From Acetobacter pomorum (lineage in GTDB: Bacteria; Pseudomonadota; Alphaproteobacteria; Acetobacterales; Acetobacteraceae), in assembly GCF_002738225.1 (NCBI RefSeq), contig NZ_PEBQ01000063.1, forward strand, positions 1 to 64,000: a DNA stretch of 64,000 nucleotides. Direction: 5' to 3'. The translations under genes were made by a program, and so were the position numbers. A model generated the notes under the pieces. The model was not told the origin of the DNA and searched no databases. It worked only from the letters and a program-made list of their open reading frames with translations. This document shows, piece by piece, positions 19,591 through 28,912 of the stretch. Position 1 is the stretch's first letter. Every line of letters starts with the position of its first letter.

Positions 19591-20646
19591 GGCCGCATTT
19601 ACTTTTTTTATTGTTGTGTGCATCTCATCTTGTAGGGTCATTGCCAGCTCTTTGAAAGAAATATCCCGTATCAACCGCAATCCCTGCCCCGCCCAAAGTG
19701 ACATATTCTCTACATCTCCATCTTGCGTAGCTTTTTTGCGCAATGCCTGTGTTAATGCGTTTTGAACAGGATAAGGCAATGGTTGGCGACCACCATATTC
19801 AGCAATAAACTGATTGTATATTCCCCGTGCCAAGCGGCCGGAAAAAACATTGGTAAGAATTGTGCTTTCAGCCGGCAAATGTTGGGCCAGTGCTGTTTTA
19901 TATGCTGGCGTTAAGGCGGCATCTGCACTCCCCAGAAAAGCCGTACCCATTTGCACAGCTTCTGCGCCTAAGCTGATAGCTGCAACTATGCCGGCGCCAT
20001 CCATAATACCACCCGCAGCAATAACTGGTATTGGCACATCACGCACGATTTCACGCACAAGAGGAAGCAGCCCGACACCATTTTTACCATCCGAAAGAAA
20101 ACTGCCCCTGTGCCCTCCAGCCTCAATTCCTTGGGCACATACGCCATCAGCGCCAACTTCTACCCATGCCTGTGCTTCTGCAGTGGTAGTTGCAGTGCCA
20201 TATACAAAAATACCTTGCGCATGAAGGCTGGAAACCTGTTCTCGCGTAAGAATACCAAATGTAAAACTTGCTACTGGCGGTTTGCCATGAAGCAGAACTT
20301 CAAATTGCTCATGAAACGATGGCGCATATTGAGCTGGCAAAACAAAATCCAGTTCTAATTTCTCGTAAATATGGCGCAGGAACAGTGTTTCCTGCGGCTC
20401 TAAATGATAATTTGGAAGATGATCAACTATAAAAAGGTTCACATTAAAAGCAGATGCCGTTGCAGATCTAATCTGGCACAAAGATGTTTCAATATCTGCA
20501 GGAGACATCATGCCCGCACCAAGAGACCCTAAAAAACCTGCCTGACTTGCTGCAATAACCACCTCCGCACTACTTATTCCAGCCATTGGCGCCTGAATAA
20601 CCGGCACAGCAAGCCCAAACTGCTCAACAAGTGTATCGTCGGTCAT
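19555..20646 (-). CDS. Nitronate monooxygenase / 2-nitropropane dioxygenase-like flavoprotein
   Basis: This 363-residue FMN-dependent TIM-barrel protein of the NMO family opens with VPVIQAPMAGISS and has GADGVCAQGIEAGGHRGSF, the FMN phosphate-binding GG-H motif. PVIAAGGIMDG and GAEAVQMGTAF follow. Such enzymes oxidise alkyl nitronates to carbonyls and nitrite, although many relatives have other flavin chemistry, so the substrate is open. The ATG at 20646 is chosen over one nine codons earlier because the conserved region begins soon after it. It is transcribed toward the ABC operon. Confidence 0.85.
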   Translation of the reverse strand: MTDDTLVEQFGLAVPVIQAPMAGISSAEVVIAASQAGFLGSLGAGMMSPADIETSLCQIRSATASAFNVNLFIVDHLPNYHLEPQETLFLRHIYEKLELDFVLPAQYAPSFHEQFEVLLHGKPPVASFTFGILTREQVSSLHAQGIFVYGTATTTAEAQAWVEVGADGVCAQGIEAGGHRGSFLSDGKNGVGLLPLVREIVRDVPIPVIAAGGIMDGAGIVAAISLGAEAVQMGTAFLGSADAALTPAYKTALAQHLPAESTILTNVFSGRLARGIYNQFIAEYGGRQPLPYPVQNALTQALRKKATQDGDVENMSLWAGQGLRLIRDISFKELAMTLQDEMHTTIKKVNAALSVAMRCGRNG

Positions 20647-20790
20647 GTAGTGGATCTTTCTATTTTTCAAAACATGATGCTGTCTTTACAAAACTATCAT
20701 TCACTATCTTCATGCAATCGTCACAGTTCTAAATGCAAAATGCAGGTAACTTATGCATCAGTATGACGATTGATGTGGGAACAGATGACT

Positions 20791-21561
20791 ATGCGTTTTC
20801 GTAACGCCTTTTTTTGCGCGGCAAGTCTTACGTTGATAAGCACTTTTTGGGGTTCCGCCGCACAAGCACAACAGTTTACATTGCCAGACGGACGCGCATT
20901 TTTACCTCCACCCCCGCAAGCCGAAGAACCCGCACAACAGGCCGATTTACGCGCATTTGAAAAGACACGCGGACTGAAAGACAAAGCGCGTTGGAAACTG
21001 GCCCAAAATGATGCCAACCTCAATCCATCTCATATCATAAAAGACTTCTCATGCGCTGCCGGGTTTACGCTAGACCCCGCAAAACTGCCCGCAATGGTCA
21101 ATCTACTCACATCATTGGCGCAACCTGTTGAGCAAGACGTCTCAAACGAAAAAGACTTCTGGAAACGGCGCCGGCCTTTTGTTGGAACAGATAAAGATAT
21201 CTGCACAGAACATTCGGATGGGCTGGATAACAGCTATGCCTATCCATCTGGCCATACAACGTGGGGCTGGCTTACAGCTTCCATTCTCTCCAGTGTCCTG
21301 CCTGATCGTGCCACACAGATCATGCAGCGTGGCCGCATATTTGGTGAAAGCCGTATTGTATGCGGTGTACATTGGAAAAGTGACGTACAGGCAGGTTACA
21401 TGAACGGCAGCGCCATGTTTGCAGCTCTTCAGGAACAGCCCAAATTTACGCAGCAAATGACTAAAATCCGCCAAGAAATTCAGGCCCTACGTAATGACAA
21501 TGTAGCGCCAGATGCAAAGACATGCGCTGTAGAGCACGAGGCGGCACAATACGTTTTTTGA
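20791..21561 (+). CDS. Class A nonspecific acid phosphatase (PAP2 superfamily), secreted
   Basis: This 256-residue protein has a signal peptide ending in AQAQQ (about residue 27). The PAP2 catalytic triple is K(x)6RP as KRRRP (about residues 125-129), PSGH (152-155) and SRxxxGVHxxxD (His194, Asp198). It hydrolyses phosphomonoesters in the periplasm. Several ATG codons (20773, 20785, 20791) are in frame. The one at 20791 gives the most compact signal peptide and has GGGA ten bases upstream. The nucleoside-protein and phospholipase C genes follow, so the group looks like organic phosphate scavenging. Confidence 0.85.
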   Translation: MRFRNAFFCAASLTLISTFWGSAAQAQQFTLPDGRAFLPPPPQAEEPAQQADLRAFEKTRGLKDKARWKLAQNDANLNPSHIIKDFSCAAGFTLDPAKLPAMVNLLTSLAQPVEQDVSNEKDFWKRRRPFVGTDKDICTEHSDGLDNSYAYPSGHTTWGWLTASILSSVLPDRATQIMQRGRIFGESRIVCGVHWKSDVQAGYMNGSAMFAALQEQPKFTQQMTKIRQEIQALRNDNVAPDAKTCAVEHEAAQYVF

Positions 21562-21708
21562 GCTTGTGCGTGATGACCGACATTTTATCCCCTTCCTTAT
21601 TTCAGGAATATCTCTGGAAGCAAGATAACGACGCTGCACATTTTCTTTTGCCAAGTTGGGATCATATAAAAGGAATTCTCCGTTCCACCATCGAGTCAGC
21701 GCCTTAAA

Positions 21709-22845
21709 ATGCAAAATTCTTTTTTTAATATCACCCGCTTAAAAAACATCTATATTCGCTCTGTATTATCTGCCGGGTTTGTATTTTCCCTGTTCTCGGC
21801 TTTTCTTGGCATAGTTTCTCCCACTTCGGCACAGGCAGAAAAGCAGAAAATCCCGGTCCGCGTCGTTGTTGTAACCACTTTTGAACTTGGTGAGGATAGC
21901 GGAGATACGCCAGGAGAGTTTCAGAACTGGGTAGAAAAACTGCCTCTTGATCAGGAGATTTCGGCTCCTGCCACCAATCATGGCATCATGCGCTATAATG
22001 CACGCCTTCAGGTTTTAGGCGTTGTGGCAGGAGAAGGCCCGGAACACATGGCCTCCGCCATGACCAGCCTTGTGCTTGACCCACGATTTGACCTTCGGAA
22101 AACCTATTTCATTCTGGCTGGCATTGGCGGAATAAACCCAAATTTTGGTTCTACCGGATCAGCCGTATGGGCACGATACGCTATTAATGGCGGCTTGGCA
22201 CATATGATTGATGCACGAGAAATACCTAAAAACTGGAAAGATGCATTGGTGCCAATACAGGGTGCTGGCCCAAATATTCAGCCTGTGCCAGCCCTGCATT
22301 CTCAGTGGGGTGATATGGTCTATACGCTCAACCCAAATCTGGTTGCATGGGCGTGTCAGCTTACCTGTTCTCTCCGTTTAACAGATACGCCTGCTCTCCA
22401 GAATAATCGCCGCCAGTACAAAGGCTATCCGCAGGCTCAAATGCCGCCACGGGTTATGGTGGGTGATACTTTGGCATCTGAAACTTTCTGGGTTGGCAAA
22501 CGGATGAATGCTTGGGCAGAACGTTGGGTGAAATATTGGACTGAAAACCAGGCGACTTTTGCAACAACTGCAGAAGAAGAAATTGGCATGCTTCAGGCAC
22601 TTTCCCTACAAGCACGCGCGGGCCGGGTTGATATGAACCGTATTCTTGTTCTGCGGGCCGGCAGTAATTTTGATATGCCGCCACCCCACCAAACCGCAGC
22701 AAGTTTGCTTCAGGCTGAAACAGAGGAATCTGGCTTTTCCGGTTTCCTACCAGCGCTGGATGCCGCGTATCTGGCCGGCAGCACAGTTGCAAAAGAAATA
22801 TCCACACACTGGGATCATTACGAAAATACTCTTCCGTCTCCTTAA
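21709..22845 (+). CDS. NUP-family purine nucleoside-binding protein ('nucleoside permease'), exported
   Basis: This 378-residue protein has an N-terminal signal segment (about residues 17-42, ending TSAQAE), then a soluble domain of the NUP (purine nucleoside permease) family. Conserved stretches include PVRVVVVTTFELGEDSGD, ILAGIGGINP (about residues 137-146) and WARYAINGGLAHMID. The family is named for a fungal transporter. I see no membrane helices after the signal peptide, and the glycine-rich motifs resemble the nucleoside phosphorylase fold, so a periplasmic nucleoside-binding or cleaving role is as likely as transport. It lies 31 bases upstream of the phospholipase C gene. Confidence 0.78.
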   Translation: MQNSFFNITRLKNIYIRSVLSAGFVFSLFSAFLGIVSPTSAQAEKQKIPVRVVVVTTFELGEDSGDTPGEFQNWVEKLPLDQEISAPATNHGIMRYNARLQVLGVVAGEGPEHMASAMTSLVLDPRFDLRKTYFILAGIGGINPNFGSTGSAVWARYAINGGLAHMIDAREIPKNWKDALVPIQGAGPNIQPVPALHSQWGDMVYTLNPNLVAWACQLTCSLRLTDTPALQNNRRQYKGYPQAQMPPRVMVGDTLASETFWVGKRMNAWAERWVKYWTENQATFATTAEEEIGMLQALSLQARAGRVDMNRILVLRAGSNFDMPPPHQTAASLLQAETEESGFSGFLPALDAAYLAGSTVAKEISTHWDHYENTLPSP

Positions 22846-22876
22846 GGAGCGCGTGAGTATCTGACAGGATAGAAAC

Positions 22877-25375
22877 ATGACGACACGTCGTAATTTTCTG
22901 AAATATGCGTTCCTTTCCGGTGCAGCTGGTTCGGCAGGCATGCTACCCTCTGCCATCAGCCGGGCATTTGCCATTTCTCCAGATGTTGGAACCACATATC
23001 AGGATGCAGAACACATTGTTATTCTGATGCAGGAAAATCGTTCGTTCGATCATCTCTATGGAACATTACAGGGTGTACGTGGATTTAATGATCCACGAGC
23101 CATAAAACAGGCCAATGGCAACCCAGTGTTTGTACAGTCCAGCACAGAAGGACAAACCTACGTACCTTGGCGCCTGAATATTCATGATACACGGATTACC
23201 TGGATGGGCTCCATTCCCCATTCCCGCGAAAGCCAGGTTGATGCATGGAATAATGGACATCATGACCGTTGGGTTGATGTTAAAAAATCCCATTACAAGA
23301 AATACGCACACTACCCCATGACCATGGGATATTATACGCGGGAGGACTTGCCTTTTTATTATGCCTTGGCTGATGCCTTTACGGTTTGTGACCAAAATTA
23401 CTGCGGTGTGATGACCAGCACCAGCCCGAACCGTCTGGTATTTTGGACCGGCACAGTACGCGACAAGCAAAGCACTGATTCATCTGTTTACATGCGTAAC
23501 CCGGAAATTCTTAAATCTGGCCTGACATGGACAACGTTTCCTGAAAGATTGGAACAGATTGGTGTTTCATGGAAAGTCTATCAGAATGAAATAGAACAGG
23601 CTGGCGGCCTGGACGAGAAAGAACGTGCGTGGCTTTCAAATTTCTCCTTGAATATTTTGGAGTGTTTTGAGAATTTCAACGTATCTGCTAACCCGCGATT
23701 TCATGAATGGGTTGATGAACGTATACAGGCATGCTCCAAACATATTGAAAAGCTACAAACAGAAGAAAGACTTGTTTCAGAAAAACGGGAAGAACAATTA
23801 GCAGAAGCCAATGCCCTATTGGCCGTTCTGAAACGCCGCCGCGATAATGCAACAAAAACGGTAGAACAACTTACACCAGAAGAACGCAATCTGTTTGAAC
23901 GTGCATTTGTAACCAATAAAGCAGATAAAAATTACCGCACACTTGAAACGCTTACATTTTCAGATGGCTCCAATACACGCCACATGGAGGCCCCAAAAGG
24001 AGATATTCTTTACCAGTTCCGCACAGACGTGCGCGCAGGAAAGCTTCCTACCGTTTCATGGTTGGCGGCTCCGGAACACTTTTCTGATCATCCAACCTCG
24101 CCGTGGTATGGAGCATGGTTTGTATCAGAAGTAATGGATATTCTGACAGAAAATCCTGAAGTTTGGAAAAAAACCATTTTTATCATGACCTATGATGAAA
24201 ATGATGGATACTTTGACCATTGCTGCTCTTTTACGGCACCAGACCCCAAACGTCCTGAAACCGGTAAATCCTCGCCCAGCATTGGGCCAGATGGGCTGGA
24301 ATATACTTACGCCAAGGATGAAGCAGCTATGGGTGTGCCCTCCGCACAGGCACGTAGTGGCCCCATTGGTTTGGGCTTTCGTGTTCCCATGATCATTGCG
24401 TCACCATGGAGCCGTGGAGGCTGGGTAAACTCTCAACTTTTCGAACACAGCTCTACACTTCAGTTTTTAGAAAAATTTGTTGAAGCCAAATTTGGCAAAA
24501 AGATTACTGAAACAAATATTTCTCCATGGAGACGCGCCATAAGTGGAGATTTAACATCCTGCTTCCGGCCATATGATGGCACAGCGCCGCATCTGCCATT
24601 TATGGACAGAAACACACATCTGGAAGCTATTGAAGATGCACGTTACAGACCTATGCCCGGTGGTTTTAAATCTCTTGAAACAACAGAAATTGCACTCCTA
24701 AAAAACAATCCAGCGCAATTACAACATTATGTAAAACAGGAACCCGGCACGCGCCCTGCCTGTGCCCTACCCTATGAACTATATTGTGATGGTGGATTAA
24801 GTGCAGATGGGCAAACACTCTCTTTACGCTTACAGGCGGCCACGCAAATACACAAACAGAAGGCTTCAGGCGCGCCTTTTAATGTCTATATCCATAATGT
24901 CCAACAAGAAGACGGTATGCGCTCCAGCACCTACGCCGTAGCTGCCGGTGACAACATGACTGTAAATGTTGATAGCCAACTATCAGATAGCAATATTTAC
25001 GATATTTCAGTCCATGCGCCCAATGGTTTCTATCGGAAGTTCACAGGCCGCCACCATGGCATAAAACTTCTGGCAGAATGCAAATATGTGCCTTCTAATA
25101 AAGACAGCATTCTTTTGAGCCTTAAAAATATGAATCACGAAATATTAGAAATTCACTGCTACGTGCCGGGGCAGTCATCCCCGCATATTTTACGTATTCC
25201 TGCTCATGGAAGTGTAAAACAGGCAATATCACTTGCTCACTCCAGCATGTGGTATGATTTGACATTAACAACACCTCAAGAACCTGAATTTTCTTACATT
25301 TTCGCTGGTCATATTGATAACGGGCACCCAAGTATTACAGACCCGGCAATGGGCAATGCAGGCACAAATTTATAA
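22877..25375 (+). CDS. Phosphocholine-specific phospholipase C, Tat-exported
   Basis: This 832-residue enzyme has a twin-arginine signal (TTRRNFLKYAFLSG). The phosphoesterase core opens with EHIVILMQENRSFDHLYGTL and continues with TYDENDGYFDHCC, metal-binding motifs of the PLC/acid phosphatase AcpA superfamily. Two C-terminal DUF756-type beta domains (about residues 640-825) complete the usual PLC layout. It would cleave phosphatidylcholine or sphingomyelin outside the inner membrane to release phosphocholine. A Glu/Arg-rich helical stretch (about residues 275-345) may form a coiled coil. AGGATAGAAAC before the ATG supports the start. A hairpin terminator follows. Confidence 0.92.
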   Translation: MTTRRNFLKYAFLSGAAGSAGMLPSAISRAFAISPDVGTTYQDAEHIVILMQENRSFDHLYGTLQGVRGFNDPRAIKQANGNPVFVQSSTEGQTYVPWRLNIHDTRITWMGSIPHSRESQVDAWNNGHHDRWVDVKKSHYKKYAHYPMTMGYYTREDLPFYYALADAFTVCDQNYCGVMTSTSPNRLVFWTGTVRDKQSTDSSVYMRNPEILKSGLTWTTFPERLEQIGVSWKVYQNEIEQAGGLDEKERAWLSNFSLNILECFENFNVSANPRFHEWVDERIQACSKHIEKLQTEERLVSEKREEQLAEANALLAVLKRRRDNATKTVEQLTPEERNLFERAFVTNKADKNYRTLETLTFSDGSNTRHMEAPKGDILYQFRTDVRAGKLPTVSWLAAPEHFSDHPTSPWYGAWFVSEVMDILTENPEVWKKTIFIMTYDENDGYFDHCCSFTAPDPKRPETGKSSPSIGPDGLEYTYAKDEAAMGVPSAQARSGPIGLGFRVPMIIASPWSRGGWVNSQLFEHSSTLQFLEKFVEAKFGKKITETNISPWRRAISGDLTSCFRPYDGTAPHLPFMDRNTHLEAIEDARYRPMPGGFKSLETTEIALLKNNPAQLQHYVKQEPGTRPACALPYELYCDGGLSADGQTLSLRLQAATQIHKQKASGAPFNVYIHNVQQEDGMRSSTYAVAAGDNMTVNVDSQLSDSNIYDISVHAPNGFYRKFTGRHHGIKLLAECKYVPSNKDSILLSLKNMNHEILEIHCYVPGQSSPHILRIPAHGSVKQAISLAHSSMWYDLTLTTPQEPEFSYIFAGHIDNGHPSITDPAMGNAGTNL

Positions 25376-25393
25376 AAATTCATTATAAAAATT

Positions 25394-25451
25394 GAGGATA
25401 TTCTATTTATGCCTATCTTTATAGAATTGGCTGAGTGGGATATCCTCTTTT
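25394..25451 (+). terminator. Long hairpin terminator after phospholipase C
   Basis: GAGGATAT at 25394-25401 pairs with ATATCCTC at 25440-25447, enclosing a smaller stem (TTCTAT with ATAGAA). The structure is followed by TTTTAT. It lies between two convergent genes and probably serves the phospholipase transcript. Confidence 0.5.
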
Positions 25452-25474
25452 ATAAGGTTGGTTTTGCTCACTTA

Positions 25475-26017
25475 TCAATCAACCGTAAAATCTAACTCAT
25501 AAACCGACTGATTGACTGAACGCTGCTGATGCAAGACATGCACAGCCGGATCATGCGGAAGCAAGCCATTAACCGAATAAACAGTATCAGGATCAACTCC
25601 CTGGTTTGTGTATCTTAACTGATGTAATCCAGGTTTAAGATCCAACGTTACTTTAAAATATAAACGTATTATGCCGCTTCCCGCTTGCAGTTCTGCAATA
25701 GGCGGAAAAGCGTATTCCTCCAGTTTAAGGGGAATACGTATATGATCCAGCGAGAAAGATAACCTACCTGCAACGCTCTGGGCATATTTATACTGCTCCT
25801 GCTCAGATAGACTGCCATCACCATTTGTATCCATTTGACGCAGAATACGGGGGAATTCATTCTTCCCCGGTGTCAGGCGCAATATAACATCAATATGCTG
25901 CCGCGTAATACTAACCACCGTGGCTTGCAAATACTCATCCAAGCGGTGCGCTTTTGCTGGAAACGCAAAAATAGTGAGACCACCGAGCATAAGAAATTGA
26001 AAAAATTTTGGTTTCAC
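25475..26017 (-). CDS. Exported HupE/UreJ-like ectodomain protein with an EF-hand motif
   Basis: This 180-residue protein has a signal peptide (cleavage near FPAKA). The mature start HRLDEYLQATVVSI, the central LTPG, and the late VYSVNGLLP and QQRSVNQSVYELDF stretches match the periplasmic N-terminal half of HupE/UreJ_2-type membrane proteins. The usual membrane half is absent, and the gene ends at a normal stop. One canonical EF-hand loop (DTNGDGSLSEQE, about residues 62-73) suggests calcium binding. It overlaps the DUF3500 gene by 4 bases, so the two are translated together. Its function is unknown. Confidence 0.7.
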   Translation of the reverse strand: MKPKFFQFLMLGGLTIFAFPAKAHRLDEYLQATVVSITRQHIDVILRLTPGKNEFPRILRQMDTNGDGSLSEQEQYKYAQSVAGRLSFSLDHIRIPLKLEEYAFPPIAELQAGSGIIRLYFKVTLDLKPGLHQLRYTNQGVDPDTVYSVNGLLPHDPAVHVLHQQRSVNQSVYELDFTVD

Positions 26018-27210
26018 TGTGCAGTATACCGGTTGCCATAACTATTGGTAGGATCTCGATATACTGTATGTACATGCAGGGTTGGATCATCCCCCACACC
26101 TTGTGGTGAAAACTCTATCCATAACCGTGGCCCCTGAATGCGATAGTAGGCTGATCCGTTGTGCCCGGATATATGCGTGGTTGGTCCGCTCCATGCAAAC
26201 CAGGTATCATTTAGGTCTTCCCTGATTTCTTTCAGGCGCGGTGCAGCATAGGTATCATTAATAATACCTGCCCATTCAGAAATAAGACCCATAAGCAGTT
26301 CTTTCTGCTTTGGTGAAAAAGTAGACACTTTAACACCTTCAGGAATAATTATTTCTCCATCATGCCCCGGCCCCTGGACCAGATCTTGCACTTTGTAAGG
26401 TAAAATAGCCTGCTGACGCTGTTTTGCGTCTAGGGCATCCAGTAAGGTGAAAGCACGGTCACTTTCTGCGGCAAGCACACGCACAGTTCTGCCATTGGCC
26501 TGATAAATTGCAGGCTGTGCACCTGTTAAGGTAGGTGTCATAACGCCATGCTCACCATCAATAACAATATTAAGCCCTAGATGATGGCCACCAAATTGAA
26601 TCATCCAAGGTTTTGTTGCCGCTGGGTCGCCAAAAATGGCCAAAGTATAAACAGCCTTGCCAGAGGCAAATGGCGTTCCGCTATTAGCCAACGCCTGATC
26701 CGCCCCCATAATATCCAATACTTTCTGATACCCTTTGGGGCTTAATACAGTCTGTAGCAGATATAGGGCTGCAGCGTGTTGAGCTGGCGTTAATTGCCCC
26801 ATTTGCAAACCGGGCCGTGGTACATCACTAACCGGAAAGTTGGACCATACAGATGCACCATAGCGTTCCCCCACAAAACCACCGGGTGGGCCCATGCCGG
26901 GTCCGCGCACTGTTGTTTTACTGGCTTGCGCATCCGTTACGGGATGAACTGATTGGTTTGGCGCATCCCGGCGAAAACGGGCAAGTGAAGCAGATTTCTG
27001 TACAACGAAAGGAAATACCACAACAGCACGTTTATGTGCATCTAAAGAGGATAAAAAAGACTGAGCTGCAATAACTGCAGCTTGTGTCTGCCGTGCAGTC
27101 GCACTCTCATCCACACGCGCCAAAACTGGTGGAGCATTTGCGGCCGAGGCTGCTATTGTCGTAGGGATGACTGCTAGGAATCCACTGATAGCCCCAAAAA
27201 ATTTTCGCAT
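26014..27210 (-). CDS. DUF3500 domain exported protein
   Basis: This 398-residue protein has a signal peptide ending around AASAANA. The rest matches the DUF3500 family: an AAQSFLSSLDAHKRAVVVFPF opening, and a C-terminal WFAWSGPTTHISGHNGSAYYRIQGP segment followed by DPTLHVHTVYRDPTNSYG. Those His-, Asp- and Trp-rich stretches suggest a metal or ligand site. Family function is not established. It is the first gene of a two-gene operon with the HupE-like ectodomain gene and is divergent from the tannase gene, with 70 bases between their starts. Confidence 0.8.
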   Translation of the reverse strand: MRKFFGAISGFLAVIPTTIAASAANAPPVLARVDESATARQTQAAVIAAQSFLSSLDAHKRAVVVFPFVVQKSASLARFRRDAPNQSVHPVTDAQASKTTVRGPGMGPPGGFVGERYGASVWSNFPVSDVPRPGLQMGQLTPAQHAAALYLLQTVLSPKGYQKVLDIMGADQALANSGTPFASGKAVYTLAIFGDPAATKPWMIQFGGHHLGLNIVIDGEHGVMTPTLTGAQPAIYQANGRTVRVLAAESDRAFTLLDALDAKQRQQAILPYKVQDLVQGPGHDGEIIIPEGVKVSTFSPKQKELLMGLISEWAGIINDTYAAPRLKEIREDLNDTWFAWSGPTTHISGHNGSAYYRIQGPRLWIEFSPQGVGDDPTLHVHTVYRDPTNSYGNRYTAQ

Positions 27211-27280
27211 ATTTTCCCGTTTTACCCTTTTATTTCGGCTTAACTCTCTTTTGCTACAAACCCAGTAAGCAGGTTTTCTG

Positions 27281-28897
27281 ATGCCCTATCGACTATCACT
27301 TTCTTTGCTTCCAACACTCACTTGGCATCGTCTCACCCTTTTGAGCCTGATGATGCCATTGACACTTATGGTGCCGCACATGGCACATGCTACAAGTTGC
27401 ACAGAACTTGCACATCAGACCATTCCAGATGCCACATTTACAACAGTTGAAGTTGTACAAGCTGGCAAATGGCAATCTCCACAAAATCAGCTTAGCCATA
27501 TTATGTCTGCCCCAGGCATGAACTTGGCGGGCCATCCTGCACAGGCGCCAAACGCAGCTTTTTGTCGTATTGCCATAACTTTGCACCCCTCGCATGATTC
27601 ACATATCCGTACGGAAATCTGGCTGCCACTCAGCGGCTGGAATGGAAAGTTGCTGGGAGTTGGCAATTTTGGTTGGGCAGGCTCCCTTATGTATAACGGT
27701 ATGGTAACAGGTGTCGGCGAAGGATACGCAGTTGCCAGCACAGATACCGGGCATGATAGCGCTACCCCTGAAGGTCAGGGTGGACGTTTTACACTGGGGC
27801 ACCCTGAAAAACTGATCGACTACGCCTATCGCGCTGACCACCTGATGACCACAACAGCCAAGGCTCTTATTACAGCCTTCTACAAAAAGCCTGCAGCACA
27901 TGCTTATTGGATAGGTTGTTCGCTTGGTGGGCTGGAAGGGCTGATTGAAGCAAAACGCTATCCAGAAGATTATGATGGCATTGTTGCTGGCGCGCCCCCT
28001 AACCCGATTGTAAATTTTAATGCAGAACAACTGTGGGCAGGATGGATGAGCTACCATAACTCCGCCTTGCGTGTATCACACGATAAATTTCATTTACTGA
28101 ATACTGCTGTCATGAATGCTTGTGCCTCACCCGTTGGCAAAAAACAGGGGTTTTTGGATGAACCGGATAAATGCACCTTTATGCCAGATCAGCTTTTGTG
28201 CAAGGGCGCAGATACTTCATCCTGCCTCACAGCAAATGAGGTGCAGGCTGCCAAAAATATTTATCAGGGCCCTGTAAACCCGCAAACACATCAGGTTATT
28301 TTCCCTGGTCCGGCCAAAGGAAGTGAAGATGGCTTTTCTGCCGATGGCAAAGCCTTTCCTGTTGCACTGGACCTATTCAAATATGCAGCATTCCAAAACC
28401 CGGAATGGGATTGGACAACCCTGAAATGGGATACTGATATAGAGGAAGCCACACGTAAGCTTGGCCCACTTTTACATGTAGATGATAATCTCACCCCATT
28501 CTTTCAGCATGGCGGGCGGCTTCTGATGTATATTGGCTGGAATGATGGTCATAACCCTGAACAACTGGCAGGTTATTATCAGTCTCTCCAGCATAATGCA
28601 GGGCCGAATTATCAGGACAATATCAGGCTAATCACCATTCCCGGCATGGGTCATTGCTATGGTGGTGCGGGATGTGACACATTTAGCAAACTTGGCGCCA
28701 TTGATAACTGGGTAACCGAAAAACAGGCGCCAGAAACGCTTGTGGCCGCCCGCGTGAGTGATGGAAAGATTATCCGTACACGCCCACTTTGTGCTTGGCC
28801 AAAAGTGGCCCGTTATGATGGACATGGCAATATGGATGATGCACGCAGTTTTACCTGTGCAACACCAGATGCCCAAGAAAAACATGATAAACCATAA
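27281..28897 (+). CDS. Tannase/feruloyl esterase family hydrolase, secreted
   Basis: This 538-residue protein has an N-terminal hydrophobic export signal (about residues 15-37). The tannase-family nucleophile elbow is GCSLGG (Ser214) and the catalytic His is in GMGHCYGGAGC. Paired cysteines are typical of the fold, which joins the Ser and His sites by a disulfide. The family cleaves esters of gallic or ferulic acid, or related aryl esters, in plant polyphenols, which suits a bacterium living on fruit and plant material. The exact substrate cannot be read from sequence. Confidence 0.88.
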   Translation: MPYRLSLSLLPTLTWHRLTLLSLMMPLTLMVPHMAHATSCTELAHQTIPDATFTTVEVVQAGKWQSPQNQLSHIMSAPGMNLAGHPAQAPNAAFCRIAITLHPSHDSHIRTEIWLPLSGWNGKLLGVGNFGWAGSLMYNGMVTGVGEGYAVASTDTGHDSATPEGQGGRFTLGHPEKLIDYAYRADHLMTTTAKALITAFYKKPAAHAYWIGCSLGGLEGLIEAKRYPEDYDGIVAGAPPNPIVNFNAEQLWAGWMSYHNSALRVSHDKFHLLNTAVMNACASPVGKKQGFLDEPDKCTFMPDQLLCKGADTSSCLTANEVQAAKNIYQGPVNPQTHQVIFPGPAKGSEDGFSADGKAFPVALDLFKYAAFQNPEWDWTTLKWDTDIEEATRKLGPLLHVDDNLTPFFQHGGRLLMYIGWNDGHNPEQLAGYYQSLQHNAGPNYQDNIRLITIPGMGHCYGGAGCDTFSKLGAIDNWVTEKQAPETLVAARVSDGKIIRTRPLCAWPKVARYDGHGNMDDARSFTCATPDAQEKHDKP

Positions 28898-28912
28898 CAA
28901 AAGCGTTCTACA

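Noticed and set aside
20680..20726. Pho box upstream of the acid phosphatase
   Set aside because: CTGTCTT- and CTATCAT-like heptamers are present, but their spacing does not match the 11-base period of a Pho box.
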